14,324 nucleotides of DNA, taken from the NCBI GenBank assembly GCA_001766965.1, contig MEKM01000019.1, forward strand, positions 384 to 14,707, read 5' to 3'. This DNA comes from Acidobacteria bacterium RIFCSPHIGHO2_01_FULL_67_28. GTDB taxonomy: Bacteria > Acidobacteriota > Terriglobia > Acidiferrales > 2-02-FULL-67-57. The translations under genes were made by a program, and so were the position numbers. Of the stretch, positions 1-7,252 are shown piece after piece. The notes beneath the pieces are model-generated. The model saw nothing but the letters and a program-made list of their open reading frames with translations. It did no database searches and had not been told where the DNA came from. Within the stretch, counting starts at the first letter, position 1. Every line of letters begins with the position of its first letter.

Positions 1-2096
1 GTCATGTTGGGCTGCTGCTGCTCCATCCAGCTCTGGGCGGCGAAGACGACGTCGGCGTACTCGCACGAGCCCGTCCACTCGATTTCGTTGTAGACGATCA
101 TCTCCACCTGGGGGTCGGTGGTGGCCACCATGTTGTAGGCCCACTTGGCGTTGTTCAGCAGGTTGACGTTCGCCGCCCAGATGACCTTCGTGGGCGTGGG
201 CATGTGGGTCTTGCCGGTAAAGACCTTGCGGCCCTCGGGGGTCTCGACGATGAGCGGCCGGTCTTCGTAGTTCCAGTAGCAGACGTTTTCCGGCTTCAAG
301 CGGTAGTTGGTGTGGATGTCGTCCGGCTTGGCCTGGGGGTCCAAGTTCATGCGCTGGGGGTCTTCGTAGATGAACTTGGGGTTGCCGTCGAAGACGCAAG
401 TCTTGTAGTTGCCCGCCCAGTGGCCGACGTTGCCGCCGGGTTTGCCGATGTTGCCGGTGAGCGCCATGGGGAGGAAGACGGCGCGGGTGGTGAGGTCGTT
501 GTGGAAGTAGTGGTTGATGCCCTCGCCGGTGTGGAGCATGGCGGGCTTGAGCGTGGCCAGGTCTTTGGCGAGTTGTTCGATGAGCTCGACCGGTGTCTGG
601 CAGAGGTCGCTGACCGTCTTCGGGTCGTACTCGGCCACCAGCTCCTGGTAGAGCTGGAAGATGGTCTTGACCTCGACCGTGTGGCCGTCCACGGTCTTGA
701 CGGTGAAGGTCCCTTCCAGCGCCGGGTCGAGGCGTTTGGCGGCGAAGAGCTCGCCCACTTCCTCGCGGGTGAGCGCCACGGGCTTTTCCGTCTTGCGGTC
801 CCAGACCAGGAAGTCGCCCCATTCGGTGCGGAACTTGGGGTCGATGTGCTGCACCTGGACGGAGTAGCCGGTCCAGGGCTTGTGCTGGTAGCCGGGGAAG
901 ACCTCGGCGGCGCGCAGGAGCTTGAGGGTGTCGGTGCGCAAAAGCAGCGGCAGGTCGGTGAAGCGCTTGACGAAGTCGGCGTCGTAGGTTTTGTCCCGCA
1001 GCAGGATGTGGGTGAGCGCGAGCAGCAGGGCCGTGTCGGTGCCCGGGCGGATGGGGATCCAGTAGTCAGCCTTGGTGGAGGCGGGGCTGTACTCGGGCGA
1101 GATGTTCACCACCTTGCCGCCCCGCTCCAGCACCTCGATCCACCAGTGCGCGTCCGCCATCTTGTTTTCGACCATGTTCTTGCCCATGAAGATGAGCAGC
1201 TTGGCGCGGCGGAAGTCGTCGAGGTCGGGGTCGAAGGTCTGGATGCCGGTGACCATGGGGTGGCCGGGCGGCAGGTCGCCGTGCCAGTCGTAGTTCGACC
1301 AGGCGCGCCCGCCCATCGGCTCGCGGCCGTGGCGCCTGGCTTCGGCTTCGTCGAAAAGCGAGATGCCGTTGGCGAAGCGGTAGAGGGCGCCGATGTGCGT
1401 GCCGGTCAGCCACATCCCGGCGCGGCACTTCACCGTGCGCGGCCCGGCCCCGTTCATCGCCTCGACCATCTCCGGCGGGTAGCCCTGGGTGCGCAGGCGG
1501 CGGGCGCCAGTTTCACCTTGGTAGGTCTCCATGATGTTCAGCGTTGCGCGGGCCACCAGGGTCTGCGCTTCCTCCCAACCCATGGCCTCCCAGGCGTCCT
1601 GGCCGCGCTGGAAGTATTCGCGGGACGGCAGGCCGTTCGGCTGCCGCGGGAAGCCGGCCTCGATCCAGCGCTTGAACCCGCGCCGCACCATCGGTTGCTT
1701 GACGCGGTAGGGGCCGTAGACGCGGCGCATCACTGTGTAGCCTTTCAAGCAGCCGCGGGGGTTCCAGTTGCGCGTGGTCTTGTTGCCGTAGAGGTCCTGG
1801 TAGTTGTGGACGTTGTAGTCCTGCTCGGTGCGCACCACGATGCCGTTGCGCACGTAGGCGCGCAGGCGGCAGTTGTGGGTGTCGTTGGGGGCGCAGATGA
1901 AGGTAAAGGTGCGGTCGTAGCGGTACTGGTCGCGGTAGACCTTCTCCCAGTCGCGCACCGGGTAAGCCTCGAGCGGGTTGCCGATGGTGGGAATGGGCTC
2001 GAGCAGTTGCAAGACGGGCTCGGCCTTGGCCAGCCAGGTCACCAGGCCGGCCTGCCCGGCCAGGGCGAGGAAGGTGCGACGGTCGAATTCATTCAT
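1..2096 (-). CDS. Tat-exported molybdopterin oxidoreductase catalytic subunit, type II DMSO reductase family (3' end missing)
   Basis: The frame is open without a stop for 698 codons and leaves the window, so the C-terminus is missing. ATG at 2096 overlaps the rrf2 stop by one base and has GGGAG upstream. Residues 5-12 (DRRTFLAL) plus a short hydrophobic stretch form a twin-arginine signal, so a periplasmic enzyme is predicted. An N-terminal FS0-type iron-sulfur site follows: C68, D72, C76 and C116, with Asp where NarG has Cys. YDWHGDLPP (269-277) matches the NarG motif carrying the Mo-ligating Asp. GEGINHYFHNDL and GNIGKPGGNVGHWAGNYK are typical of the NarG/NxrA/perchlorate/selenate reductase branch, which binds Mo-bisPGD and normally pairs with an Fe-S beta subunit. 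The substrate is unresolved (nitrate, nitrite, an oxyanion or other). Family placement is firm; specific function is not. Confidence 0.9.
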   Translation of the reverse strand, partial: MNEFDRRTFLALAGQAGLVTWLAKAEPVLQLLEPIPTIGNPLEAYPVRDWEKVYRDQYRYDRTFTFICAPNDTHNCRLRAYVRNGIVVRTEQDYNVHNYQDLYGNKTTRNWNPRGCLKGYTVMRRVYGPYRVKQPMVRRGFKRWIEAGFPRQPNGLPSREYFQRGQDAWEAMGWEEAQTLVARATLNIMETYQGETGARRLRTQGYPPEMVEAMNGAGPRTVKCRAGMWLTGTHIGALYRFANGISLFDEAEARRHGREPMGGRAWSNYDWHGDLPPGHPMVTGIQTFDPDLDDFRRAKLLIFMGKNMVENKMADAHWWIEVLERGGKVVNISPEYSPASTKADYWIPIRPGTDTALLLALTHILLRDKTYDADFVKRFTDLPLLLRTDTLKLLRAAEVFPGYQHKPWTGYSVQVQHIDPKFRTEWGDFLVWDRKTEKPVALTREEVGELFAAKRLDPALEGTFTVKTVDGHTVEVKTIFQLYQELVAEYDPKTVSDLCQTPVELIEQLAKDLATLKPAMLHTGEGINHYFHNDLTTRAVFLPMALTGNIGKPGGNVGHWAGNYKTCVFDGNPKFIYEDPQRMNLDPQAKPDDIHTNYRLKPENVCYWNYEDRPLIVETPEGRKVFTGKTHMPTPTKVIWAANVNLLNNAKWAYNMVATTDPQVEMIVYNEIEWTGSCEYADVVFAAQSWMEQQQPNM

Positions 2097-2590
2097 CAGG
2101 GCGCTCCCTTGTGACCGTTGGACTCGGGGGAACTCGCGCGCAAAGCCTGGCCGCTCACGGGACGGCCGGTGAGTACCTGCTTTTCTCGGGCCTCGCTGGC
2201 GAACTCCCAGAGGCTCTTCGTTTGCAGCATGGCCAGAATGTCGGCGCGGATGGGACCCCAGGCGTCGTGCAGCGGGCAGGGCTGCAGGTCGTTGCACTGG
2301 CCGAGCCCCAGGAAGCAATCCTCGAACTCGCGGGCCGGCTCGAGGGCCGACAACACGTCCCAGAGGTGAATCTCGCGCGGCGACCGCGCCAGGCAGACTC
2401 CGCCTCCCGGGCCGCGCACCGCATGCAGGAGACCGACGCGGGTCAGCCCCTGGAGGACCTTGGCCAAGTAGGTGCGGGGCACGCCCAGCTCGTCGGCAAT
2501 CTCGCTTACCCGCCGGGGCGCGCCTTCGGGTTCCAGCGCCAGGAGTAGGCTCGCCTGCAGAGCAAGCTGGCCGGAGCGCCGATAGATCAT
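2096..2590 (-). CDS. Rrf2-family transcriptional regulator with Fe-S cluster site (IscR/NsrR-like)
   Basis: A 164-residue protein, usual for Rrf2 regulators. An N-terminal winged helix spans about residues 1-85, with the recognition region around VSEIADELGVPRTYLAKVL (28-46) and the wing RGPGGGVCLARSP (59-71). The cluster loop has C92, C99, C105 and H108 (C-x6-C-x5-C-x2-H). This resembles the Cys3-His site of IscR ([2Fe-2S]) and the Cys3 site of NsrR ([4Fe-4S], NO sensing). The final 30 or so residues look like a disordered tail. ATG 2590 is preceded by GAGG at 2598-2601, seven bases away. Its stop overlaps the start of the molybdopterin oxidoreductase as TGATG, so the two genes are probably co-transcribed and the regulator likely controls that enzyme and itself. 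The signal sensed (redox, NO or Fe-S status) is an inference. Confidence 0.93.
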   Translation of the reverse strand: MIYRRSGQLALQASLLLALEPEGAPRRVSEIADELGVPRTYLAKVLQGLTRVGLLHAVRGPGGGVCLARSPREIHLWDVLSALEPAREFEDCFLGLGQCNDLQPCPLHDAWGPIRADILAMLQTKSLWEFASEAREKQVLTGRPVSGQALRASSPESNGHKGAP

Positions 2591-2674
2591 CGTGAGGCCT
2601 CTTTGGCGCCAGCCGCCGTTCCCACCTCGCCGGCGCGGCCGGCCCGGTGCGTCGTTCTTTGGAACAGGCGCATT

Positions 2675-2692
2675 GAGGAGTGTTTATTCCTC
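2675..2692. promoter_or_regulatory. Small inverted repeat in predicted rrf2 leader, candidate operator
   Basis: GAGGA (2675-2679) and TCCTC (2688-2692) form a perfect 5-bp inverted repeat around an AT-rich 8-base spacer. It stands out as one of the few AT-rich spots in this region. It lies 85-102 bases upstream of the rrf2 start, just downstream of the start point predicted from the CRP-like site. That is a suitable place for Rrf2 autorepression, but the arms are short and do not match a known Rrf2 consensus I can name. Confidence 0.3.
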
Positions 2693-2728
2693 TAAGACGC
2701 CATATGCAGTGTCGGCTGCTGCGCTTTG

Positions 2729-2746
2729 CTGTGACAACGGTCACAG
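2729..2746. promoter_or_regulatory. CRP/FNR-family type palindromic operator upstream of rrf2
   Basis: CTGTGAC-AACG-GTCACAG is a perfect 7-4-7 inverted repeat and contains an exact TGTGA-N6-TCACA core, the CRP consensus. It sits between hypF and rrf2. On the minus strand, a class II arrangement (centre at -41.5) would place the start point near 2696, and the -10-like CATATG at 2701-2706 lies where the -10 would be. The palindrome is seen directly. The binding protein and its direction of action are inferred. Confidence 0.6.
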
Positions 2747-2815
2747 AAGCGCCGAAGCACATGGCTTTTCTAGGTCACCACAAACGCTGGTGCAGTTGTT
2801 GGAGGTGAAGGAAGT

Positions 2816-5119
2816 CTAGCGGAGGCGGTGGGCGGCCACGAGCGCCTGTCCCAGGCTCAAGCCGCCGTCGCCGGCGGGCACTTCGGCGTGTGTGAACACC
2901 TTGAAGCCGGCGGCCGCCAGGTGCGAGGTCATCTGCTCGAGCAGGTAAGCGTTCTGGAAGCAGCCGCCGCTCAAGCAGATCCGATCCAAAGCCGTCCGCT
3001 CGCGCAGCAGGACCGCCGCGCGGGCGAAGCCTTCGACCAGTCCGTCGTGGAAGCGCTGACTGATGGTTCCCACCGGCCGGCCGCGTTGCAGATCGTCAAG
3101 CAGCGACGCAAAGAGCGGGCCCGTGTCCAGCACGTAGCCGCCGGCGTCCGAGACGATCGCAAGCGGATACGCTTCATGCCTCTCTGGTGTTTCGGGAAGC
3201 GCCATCTCGAGCTCGATGGCCGCCTGGGCTTCGTAGTTCACGCGCTCGCGCAGCCCGACGAGCGCCGCCACGGCGTCGAACAAGCGCCCGCAGCTCGAGG
3301 TGAGCGGCGAGTTCACGCCCCGCTCCAGCATGCGCAGCAGGACTTCGACGCGGGCGCGGTCGAGCTGCCGCACGAAGGGAATGTCCAGGTCGAGGAAGGC
3401 GCGCCCGAAGTGCCGGTAGAGGTAGCTGACCGCCATCCGCCAGGGCTCATGGATGGCGGCGGCGGCGCCGGGCATCGGCACGGTATCGAGGTGCGCGGCG
3501 CGCGTGAAGTCGCGGTAGTCAGCGACGAGCACTTCACCGCCCCAGACGGTGCCGTCGGTGCCGTAGCCGGTGCCGTCGAGCGCGAGACCCAGAACCCGCC
3601 CGTCGAGATGGTTCTCCGCCATGCAGGCGGCGATGTGGGCGTGGTGGTGCTGCACTCCGACGCGCTCGACGCCGTCGCGGGCCAGCGCCCAGCGCGTCGC
3701 GAAGTAGTCGGGATGCAAATCGTAGGCGACGATGCGCGGCTCGATTTCCAGGATGCGCTCGAGATGCGCCACCGCTTCTTCGAAGAACCGGTAGCTCTCG
3801 GCGTTTTCGAGGTCGCCGATGTGCTGGCTCAAAAAGGCTTGCGTGCCGCGGGTAAGGCAGATGGTGTTCTTCAGTTCGCCGCCCACGGCCAGGATGGGCG
3901 GCAGCTCTTCGTGGAGGAACACCGGCACGGGCACGTAGCCGCGGGAGCGCCGCCACTGGCGAGGGCGTCCGCCGCTGACGCGAACGACCGAGTCGTCGCT
4001 GCGCAGCAGGATGTCGCGGTTGTGCACCAGAAAGAAGTCGGCCAGGTCGCGCAGGCGCTCGTCCGCTTCGCGGTTGTCAATGGCGATGGGCTCTTCGCTC
4101 ACGTTGCCGCTGGTCATCACCAGCGCCGGGAAGTCGCCGGCGGCGAACAGCAGGTAGTGCAGCGGCGTGTAGGGCAGGAACACGCCCAGGCAGCGGTTGC
4201 CGGGGGCCACCGCTTCCGCGATGGGATGGGGTTGCTTTCCCTCGGCGCTGCTCGGGACAAGCTTCGGCAAGAGCACAATCGGGCGCTGCGCACTAAGTAG
4301 AAGTTCTCGCGAGGCGTCATCCAGTTCGCAGAACTGCGCGACGCGCGCCAGGTTGGCGGCCATAATCGCGAAGGGCTTCTCCACGCGGCGCTTGCGCTCG
4401 CGCAGACGCTCGACCGCGGCGGCGTTGGTGGCCTCCGCGGCCAGATGGAACCCGCCCAGGCCTTTGACCGCGACGACGTCGCCGGCGCGCAATCGCGCCG
4501 CCGCTTCGGCAATCGGGTCGGCCGCCTCCAGCGGTCGTCCCTCCGCGTCCCACAGCTCCACCCGCGGGCCGCAGACCCAGCAAGCATTGGGCTGGGCATG
4601 GAAGCGGCGATTGGCGGGGTCGTCGTATTCACGCTGGCAGGCCGCGCACATCGGGAAGACGGACATCGAGGTGCGGGCGCGGTCGTAGGGAATGCCGCGG
4701 ACGATAGTGTAGCGCGGCCCGCAGTTCGTGCAATTGATAAAGGGATAACGGAAGCGCCGGTCGGCGGGGTCGAAGAGTTCCCGCAGGCAGTCGGCGCAGA
4801 CGGCCACGTCGGGGGAAATCAACGCCCGCGGAGCTTCTCCGAGCCGGCTGCCCAGGATGCGGAACTCGCGGTCGCCGTTCGAGGGCCGCTCGCTGACGCT
4901 TACGCCGGTGATGCGCGCCAGCGGCGGGGCCTCGGCCGGCAGCCGGGCCACGAATTCTTCTACGATTTCCGGCGGGCCCTGCACCTCGATGGTCACCCCG
5001 GCGCCGGTGTTGGCGATGGTGCCGGCCAAGTGATGTTCGTTGGCCAGGCGAAACACGTAGGGTCGGAAGCCCACGCCCTGGACGAGGCCCGAGACTTCGA
5101 TGGCTTTGCGGACGTCCAT
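2816..5119 (-). CDS. hypF: Carbamoyltransferase HypF, [NiFe] hydrogenase maturation
   Basis: HypF turns carbamoyl phosphate and ATP into carbamoyl-adenylate and carbamoylates the C-terminal Cys of HypE, the first step in making the CN ligands of the Ni-Fe centre. The 767 residues have the standard layout. The acylphosphatase domain comes first, with VQGVGFRP (13-20, catalytic R19) and N37. Two zinc fingers follow (C107/C110/C129/C132 and C157/C160/C179/C182). A YrdC-like domain carries KRRVEKPFA, and a Kae1/TsaD-like domain has HHHAHIAACMAEN and ends with the LSGGCFQNAYLLE segment. I chose ATG 5119 because AGGAG (5125-5129) sits five bases upstream, the acylphosphatase fold begins at once, and it starts 8 bases after the hypB stop. 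A longer version from 5182 would overlap hypB. It is the last gene of the hydrogenase operon. No clear terminator follows. Confidence 0.97.
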   Translation of the reverse strand: MDVRKAIEVSGLVQGVGFRPYVFRLANEHHLAGTIANTGAGVTIEVQGPPEIVEEFVARLPAEAPPLARITGVSVSERPSNGDREFRILGSRLGEAPRALISPDVAVCADCLRELFDPADRRFRYPFINCTNCGPRYTIVRGIPYDRARTSMSVFPMCAACQREYDDPANRRFHAQPNACWVCGPRVELWDAEGRPLEAADPIAEAAARLRAGDVVAVKGLGGFHLAAEATNAAAVERLRERKRRVEKPFAIMAANLARVAQFCELDDASRELLLSAQRPIVLLPKLVPSSAEGKQPHPIAEAVAPGNRCLGVFLPYTPLHYLLFAAGDFPALVMTSGNVSEEPIAIDNREADERLRDLADFFLVHNRDILLRSDDSVVRVSGGRPRQWRRSRGYVPVPVFLHEELPPILAVGGELKNTICLTRGTQAFLSQHIGDLENAESYRFFEEAVAHLERILEIEPRIVAYDLHPDYFATRWALARDGVERVGVQHHHAHIAACMAENHLDGRVLGLALDGTGYGTDGTVWGGEVLVADYRDFTRAAHLDTVPMPGAAAAIHEPWRMAVSYLYRHFGRAFLDLDIPFVRQLDRARVEVLLRMLERGVNSPLTSSCGRLFDAVAALVGLRERVNYEAQAAIELEMALPETPERHEAYPLAIVSDAGGYVLDTGPLFASLLDDLQRGRPVGTISQRFHDGLVEGFARAAVLLRERTALDRICLSGGCFQNAYLLEQMTSHLAAAGFKVFTHAEVPAGDGGLSLGQALVAAHRLR

Positions 5120-5127
5120 ACCGGCTC

Positions 5128-5805
5128 CTAGCGCGTGAGGGCCGCCTCGCGCCGCGCCGCTTCCCGGCGTTCCTTCAGCCACTGCCGCCAGGTGTTGAGT
5201 CCCGCGCCGGTGGTGCAGGAGACTTCCAGGATTTCCATCCCGGGATGAATGCGCCGGGCGTGGGCGCGGGCGCGCTCCAAATCAAAAGGCGTGTAAGGCA
5301 ACAAATCCAGCTTGTTCAGCACCAGCAGCTCGGCCTTGTGAAAGATGGCGGGGTATTTGAGCGGCTTGTCGTCGCCTTCGGGGACGCTTAGCAGCACGAC
5401 TTTGAGGGCTTCGCCGAGGTCGTAGCTCGAGGGACAAACCAGGTTGCCGACATTCTCGATGAAGAGCAGCTCGAGGTCTTCGAGGCGCCAGTCGGCAAGA
5501 GCCCGCTCGACCATGCGGGCTTCGAGGTGGCAGGTGCCGCCGGTGGTGATCTGCCGGACGGGAAAGCCGAAGCAGGCCAGGCGCCGGGCGTCGTTCTCCG
5601 TCTGGATGTCGCCGGTGAGCACCGCCACGCGCTCCCCGGCCGGGAAGCCTTCGAGAGTCCGCTCGAGCAGGGTGGTCTTGCCGGCCCCGGGCGAGCTGAT
5701 GAGGTTCAGGCAAAAGACGCCGGCGTCGCGGAAGCGCGCTCGCAGCGCAGCGGCAATGCGGTCGTTTTCTTTCAGCACTTTCTGCTCCACCACGATGCGG
5801 GTCAT
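5128..5805 (-). CDS. hypB: GTPase HypB, nickel insertion into hydrogenase
   Basis: HypB is a SIMIBI-class GTPase that, with HypA, delivers Ni to the hydrogenase large subunit. The 225 residues start with the family's VEQKVLKENDRIA helix, followed by the P-loop SSPGAGKTT (37-45) and a LTGDIQTENDA segment. The metal site at the dimer interface is TTGGTCHLEA, with the conserved Cys-His. ENVGNLVCPSSYDLGE and the guanine-specificity NKLDLL follow. It lacks both the N-terminal CxxCGC nickel site of E. coli HypB and any His-rich nickel-storage stretch, so it is the short form. ATG 5805 overlaps the hypA stop as ATGA (4 bases), which suggests translational coupling of the two nickel-insertion proteins. 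Confidence 0.97.
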   Translation of the reverse strand: MTRIVVEQKVLKENDRIAAALRARFRDAGVFCLNLISSPGAGKTTLLERTLEGFPAGERVAVLTGDIQTENDARRLACFGFPVRQITTGGTCHLEARMVERALADWRLEDLELLFIENVGNLVCPSSYDLGEALKVVLLSVPEGDDKPLKYPAIFHKAELLVLNKLDLLPYTPFDLERARAHARRIHPGMEILEVSCTTGAGLNTWRQWLKERREAARREAALTR

Positions 5806-6149
5806 GGCTCCTCCACTTCAAGAAACGTCAGCTCCAGCTCGTCGCCGCCCACGCAGCGAGTCGGCGTGCTGCCGCAGCGCGGGCAGGCGAAGTCGGAGTC
5901 CGTGGCGGCGAAAGTGAAGTCGCAGCGCGGGCAGCGGTGGCGGCGCGGGCAGCGCTCGATGGCGAGCGCCAGCGGGGCGAGTGCAGTGTCTGCGACCAGT
6001 GCTTCAAAAGAGAAGCTCAACGCCTCCGGGTCCACGCCCGACAGCTCCCCCACCCGCACGCCCACCGTGACCACGTGCGCCCCGGGCCGCCGGCGGGCTT
6101 CCGCCTCCACGGTTTCGAGCAGCGTCTGCGCGAGCGAGAGTTCGTGCAT
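5802..6149 (-). CDS. hypA: HypA, nickel metallochaperone for hydrogenase
   Basis: HypA carries nickel to the large subunit together with HypB. The 115 residues match the family length. The MHELSLAQTLLE start contains the nickel ligand H2 next to E3. The structural zinc site is C73, C76, C89 and C92 (CPRC-x12-CPRC). ATG 6149 has GAGGG about five bases upstream and lies 31 bases after hypE. This is the largest gap inside the hydrogenase operon and shows no promoter or hairpin that I can support. The gene overlaps hypB by 4 bases. Confidence 0.96.
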   Translation of the reverse strand: MHELSLAQTLLETVEAEARRRPGAHVVTVGVRVGELSGVDPEALSFSFEALVADTALAPLALAIERCPRRHRCPRCDFTFAATDSDFACPRCGSTPTRCVGGDELELTFLEVEEP

Positions 6150-6180
6150 CGGGCCCTCAATGGTTCGACATAGCTCACCA

Positions 6181-7242
6181 CTAGCAAATGCGCGGCAACT
6201 GGTCGCCGCTCAACATATCCACAAGGCGGCTGGTGCCGAGCCGCGTGCGCAAAACCACTTCGCCCGGCCGGCCGTCGGTCACCGCGCCGATGAGCTGGGC
6301 GCGGGCGCCCAGCGGGTGGGCGCGCAGGGCCGCCAGGAGCGGCTCGGCGACCTCGGGGGCGACGATGGCGACGAGCTTGCCTTCGTTGGCGACATAGAGC
6401 GGGTCCAGGCCGAGGAGCTCGCAGGCGCCCTGGACTTCTTCGCGCACCGGGATGGCGGCCTCCTCGATGCGGATGCCGACGCGGGACTGTGCGGCGATTT
6501 CGTTCAGGGCGGTGGCCAGGCCGCCGCGGGTCGGGTCGCGCAGGCAGCGAATCGCGCGGCTGACGGAGAGCATCGCCGCCACCAGGGTGTGCAGCGGGGC
6601 GGAATCGCTCTCGATGGGGCAGTCGAACTCCAAGCCTTCGCGCCGCGCCAGGACGGCGATGCCGTGCTCGCCGAGGGAGCCACTCAAGAGGACGCGGTCG
6701 CCGGGCCGGGCGCGGTCGGCGGAAAGCTCGACGCCCGCGGGCACGACGCCCAGGCCGGTGGTGTTGATGAAGAGCCCGTCGCCGCTGCCTTTCTCGACGA
6801 CCTTGGTGTCGCCGGTGACGATTTCGACGCCGACGGCGGCGGCCGCTTCCTGCATCGAGCGCACCACGCGCTCGAGCGTCGCGAGCGGCAGGCCTTCTTC
6901 CAGGATGAAGGCCGCGCTCAAGCAGAGCGGCTGGGCCCCGCCCATGGCCAGGTCGTTCACCGTGCCGTGGACGGCGAGCGAGCCGATGTCGCCGCCGGGG
7001 AAAAACAGCGGCTGGACGACGAAAGAATCCGTGGTGAAGGCCAGCCGTAGGCCGTCGAGGCTGATGACCGCCTGGTCGTCCAGGCGCGCCAGCGCCGGGT
7101 TGTGGAAGGCCGGGAGGAAGAGCTTGCGCACCAGCTCGGCGGTGAGCCGGCCGCCGCTGCCGTGGCCGAGCAGCACGGTGTCTTTCGCCGGCAGCAGCAC
7201 AGGGCAGGTGAGCGGCTCGAGCCCGGGACGCTTGTCGTTCAT
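6181..7242 (-). CDS. hypE: HypE, thiocarboxamide dehydratase (CN ligand synthesis)
   Basis: HypE receives the carbamoyl group from HypF on its C-terminal Cys and dehydrates it with ATP to a thiocyanate, the source of the active-site CN ligands. The 353-residue protein ends in PRIC (350-353), the diagnostic HypE tail with the modified Cys. The AIR-synthase-like ATP-binding fold is visible: LLGHGSGGR near residue 25, TTDSFVV, then GSLAVHGTVNDLAMGGAQP, followed by VTGDTKVVEKGSGDGLFINT, and later LRDPTRGGLATALNE. ATG 7242 has AGGAGG four bases upstream and lies 10 bases after hypD. The native C-terminus is intact, so the protein should be functional. Confidence 0.97.
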   Translation of the reverse strand: MNDKRPGLEPLTCPVLLPAKDTVLLGHGSGGRLTAELVRKLFLPAFHNPALARLDDQAVISLDGLRLAFTTDSFVVQPLFFPGGDIGSLAVHGTVNDLAMGGAQPLCLSAAFILEEGLPLATLERVVRSMQEAAAAVGVEIVTGDTKVVEKGSGDGLFINTTGLGVVPAGVELSADRARPGDRVLLSGSLGEHGIAVLARREGLEFDCPIESDSAPLHTLVAAMLSVSRAIRCLRDPTRGGLATALNEIAAQSRVGIRIEEAAIPVREEVQGACELLGLDPLYVANEGKLVAIVAPEVAEPLLAALRAHPLGARAQLIGAVTDGRPGEVVLRTRLGTSRLVDMLSGDQLPRIC

Positions 7243-7252
7243 GGCGCCTCCT

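Noticed and set aside
204..2114. Long plus-strand open frame (636 codons) opposite the molybdopterin oxidoreductase
   Set aside because: It is an antisense shadow in GC-rich coding sequence. Its translation is low-complexity Val/Gly/Ala/Asp with no family motifs, while the opposite strand encodes a clear molybdoenzyme.
2776..2792. CACCA/TGGTG hairpin after hypF as a Rho-independent terminator
   Set aside because: Only a 5-bp stem with a 7-base loop and no following T-run on the minus strand, so not supportable as an intrinsic terminator.
2592..2819. Plus-strand 75-codon open frame filling the hypF-rrf2 intergenic region
   Set aside because: No recognisable product or good ribosome binding site, and it covers the palindromic operator region; most likely chance.
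2816..5182. A longer HypF beginning at 5182
   Set aside because: It would overlap hypB by 55 bases and add 21 residues before the acylphosphatase fold; the ATG at 5119 has a good AGGAG.
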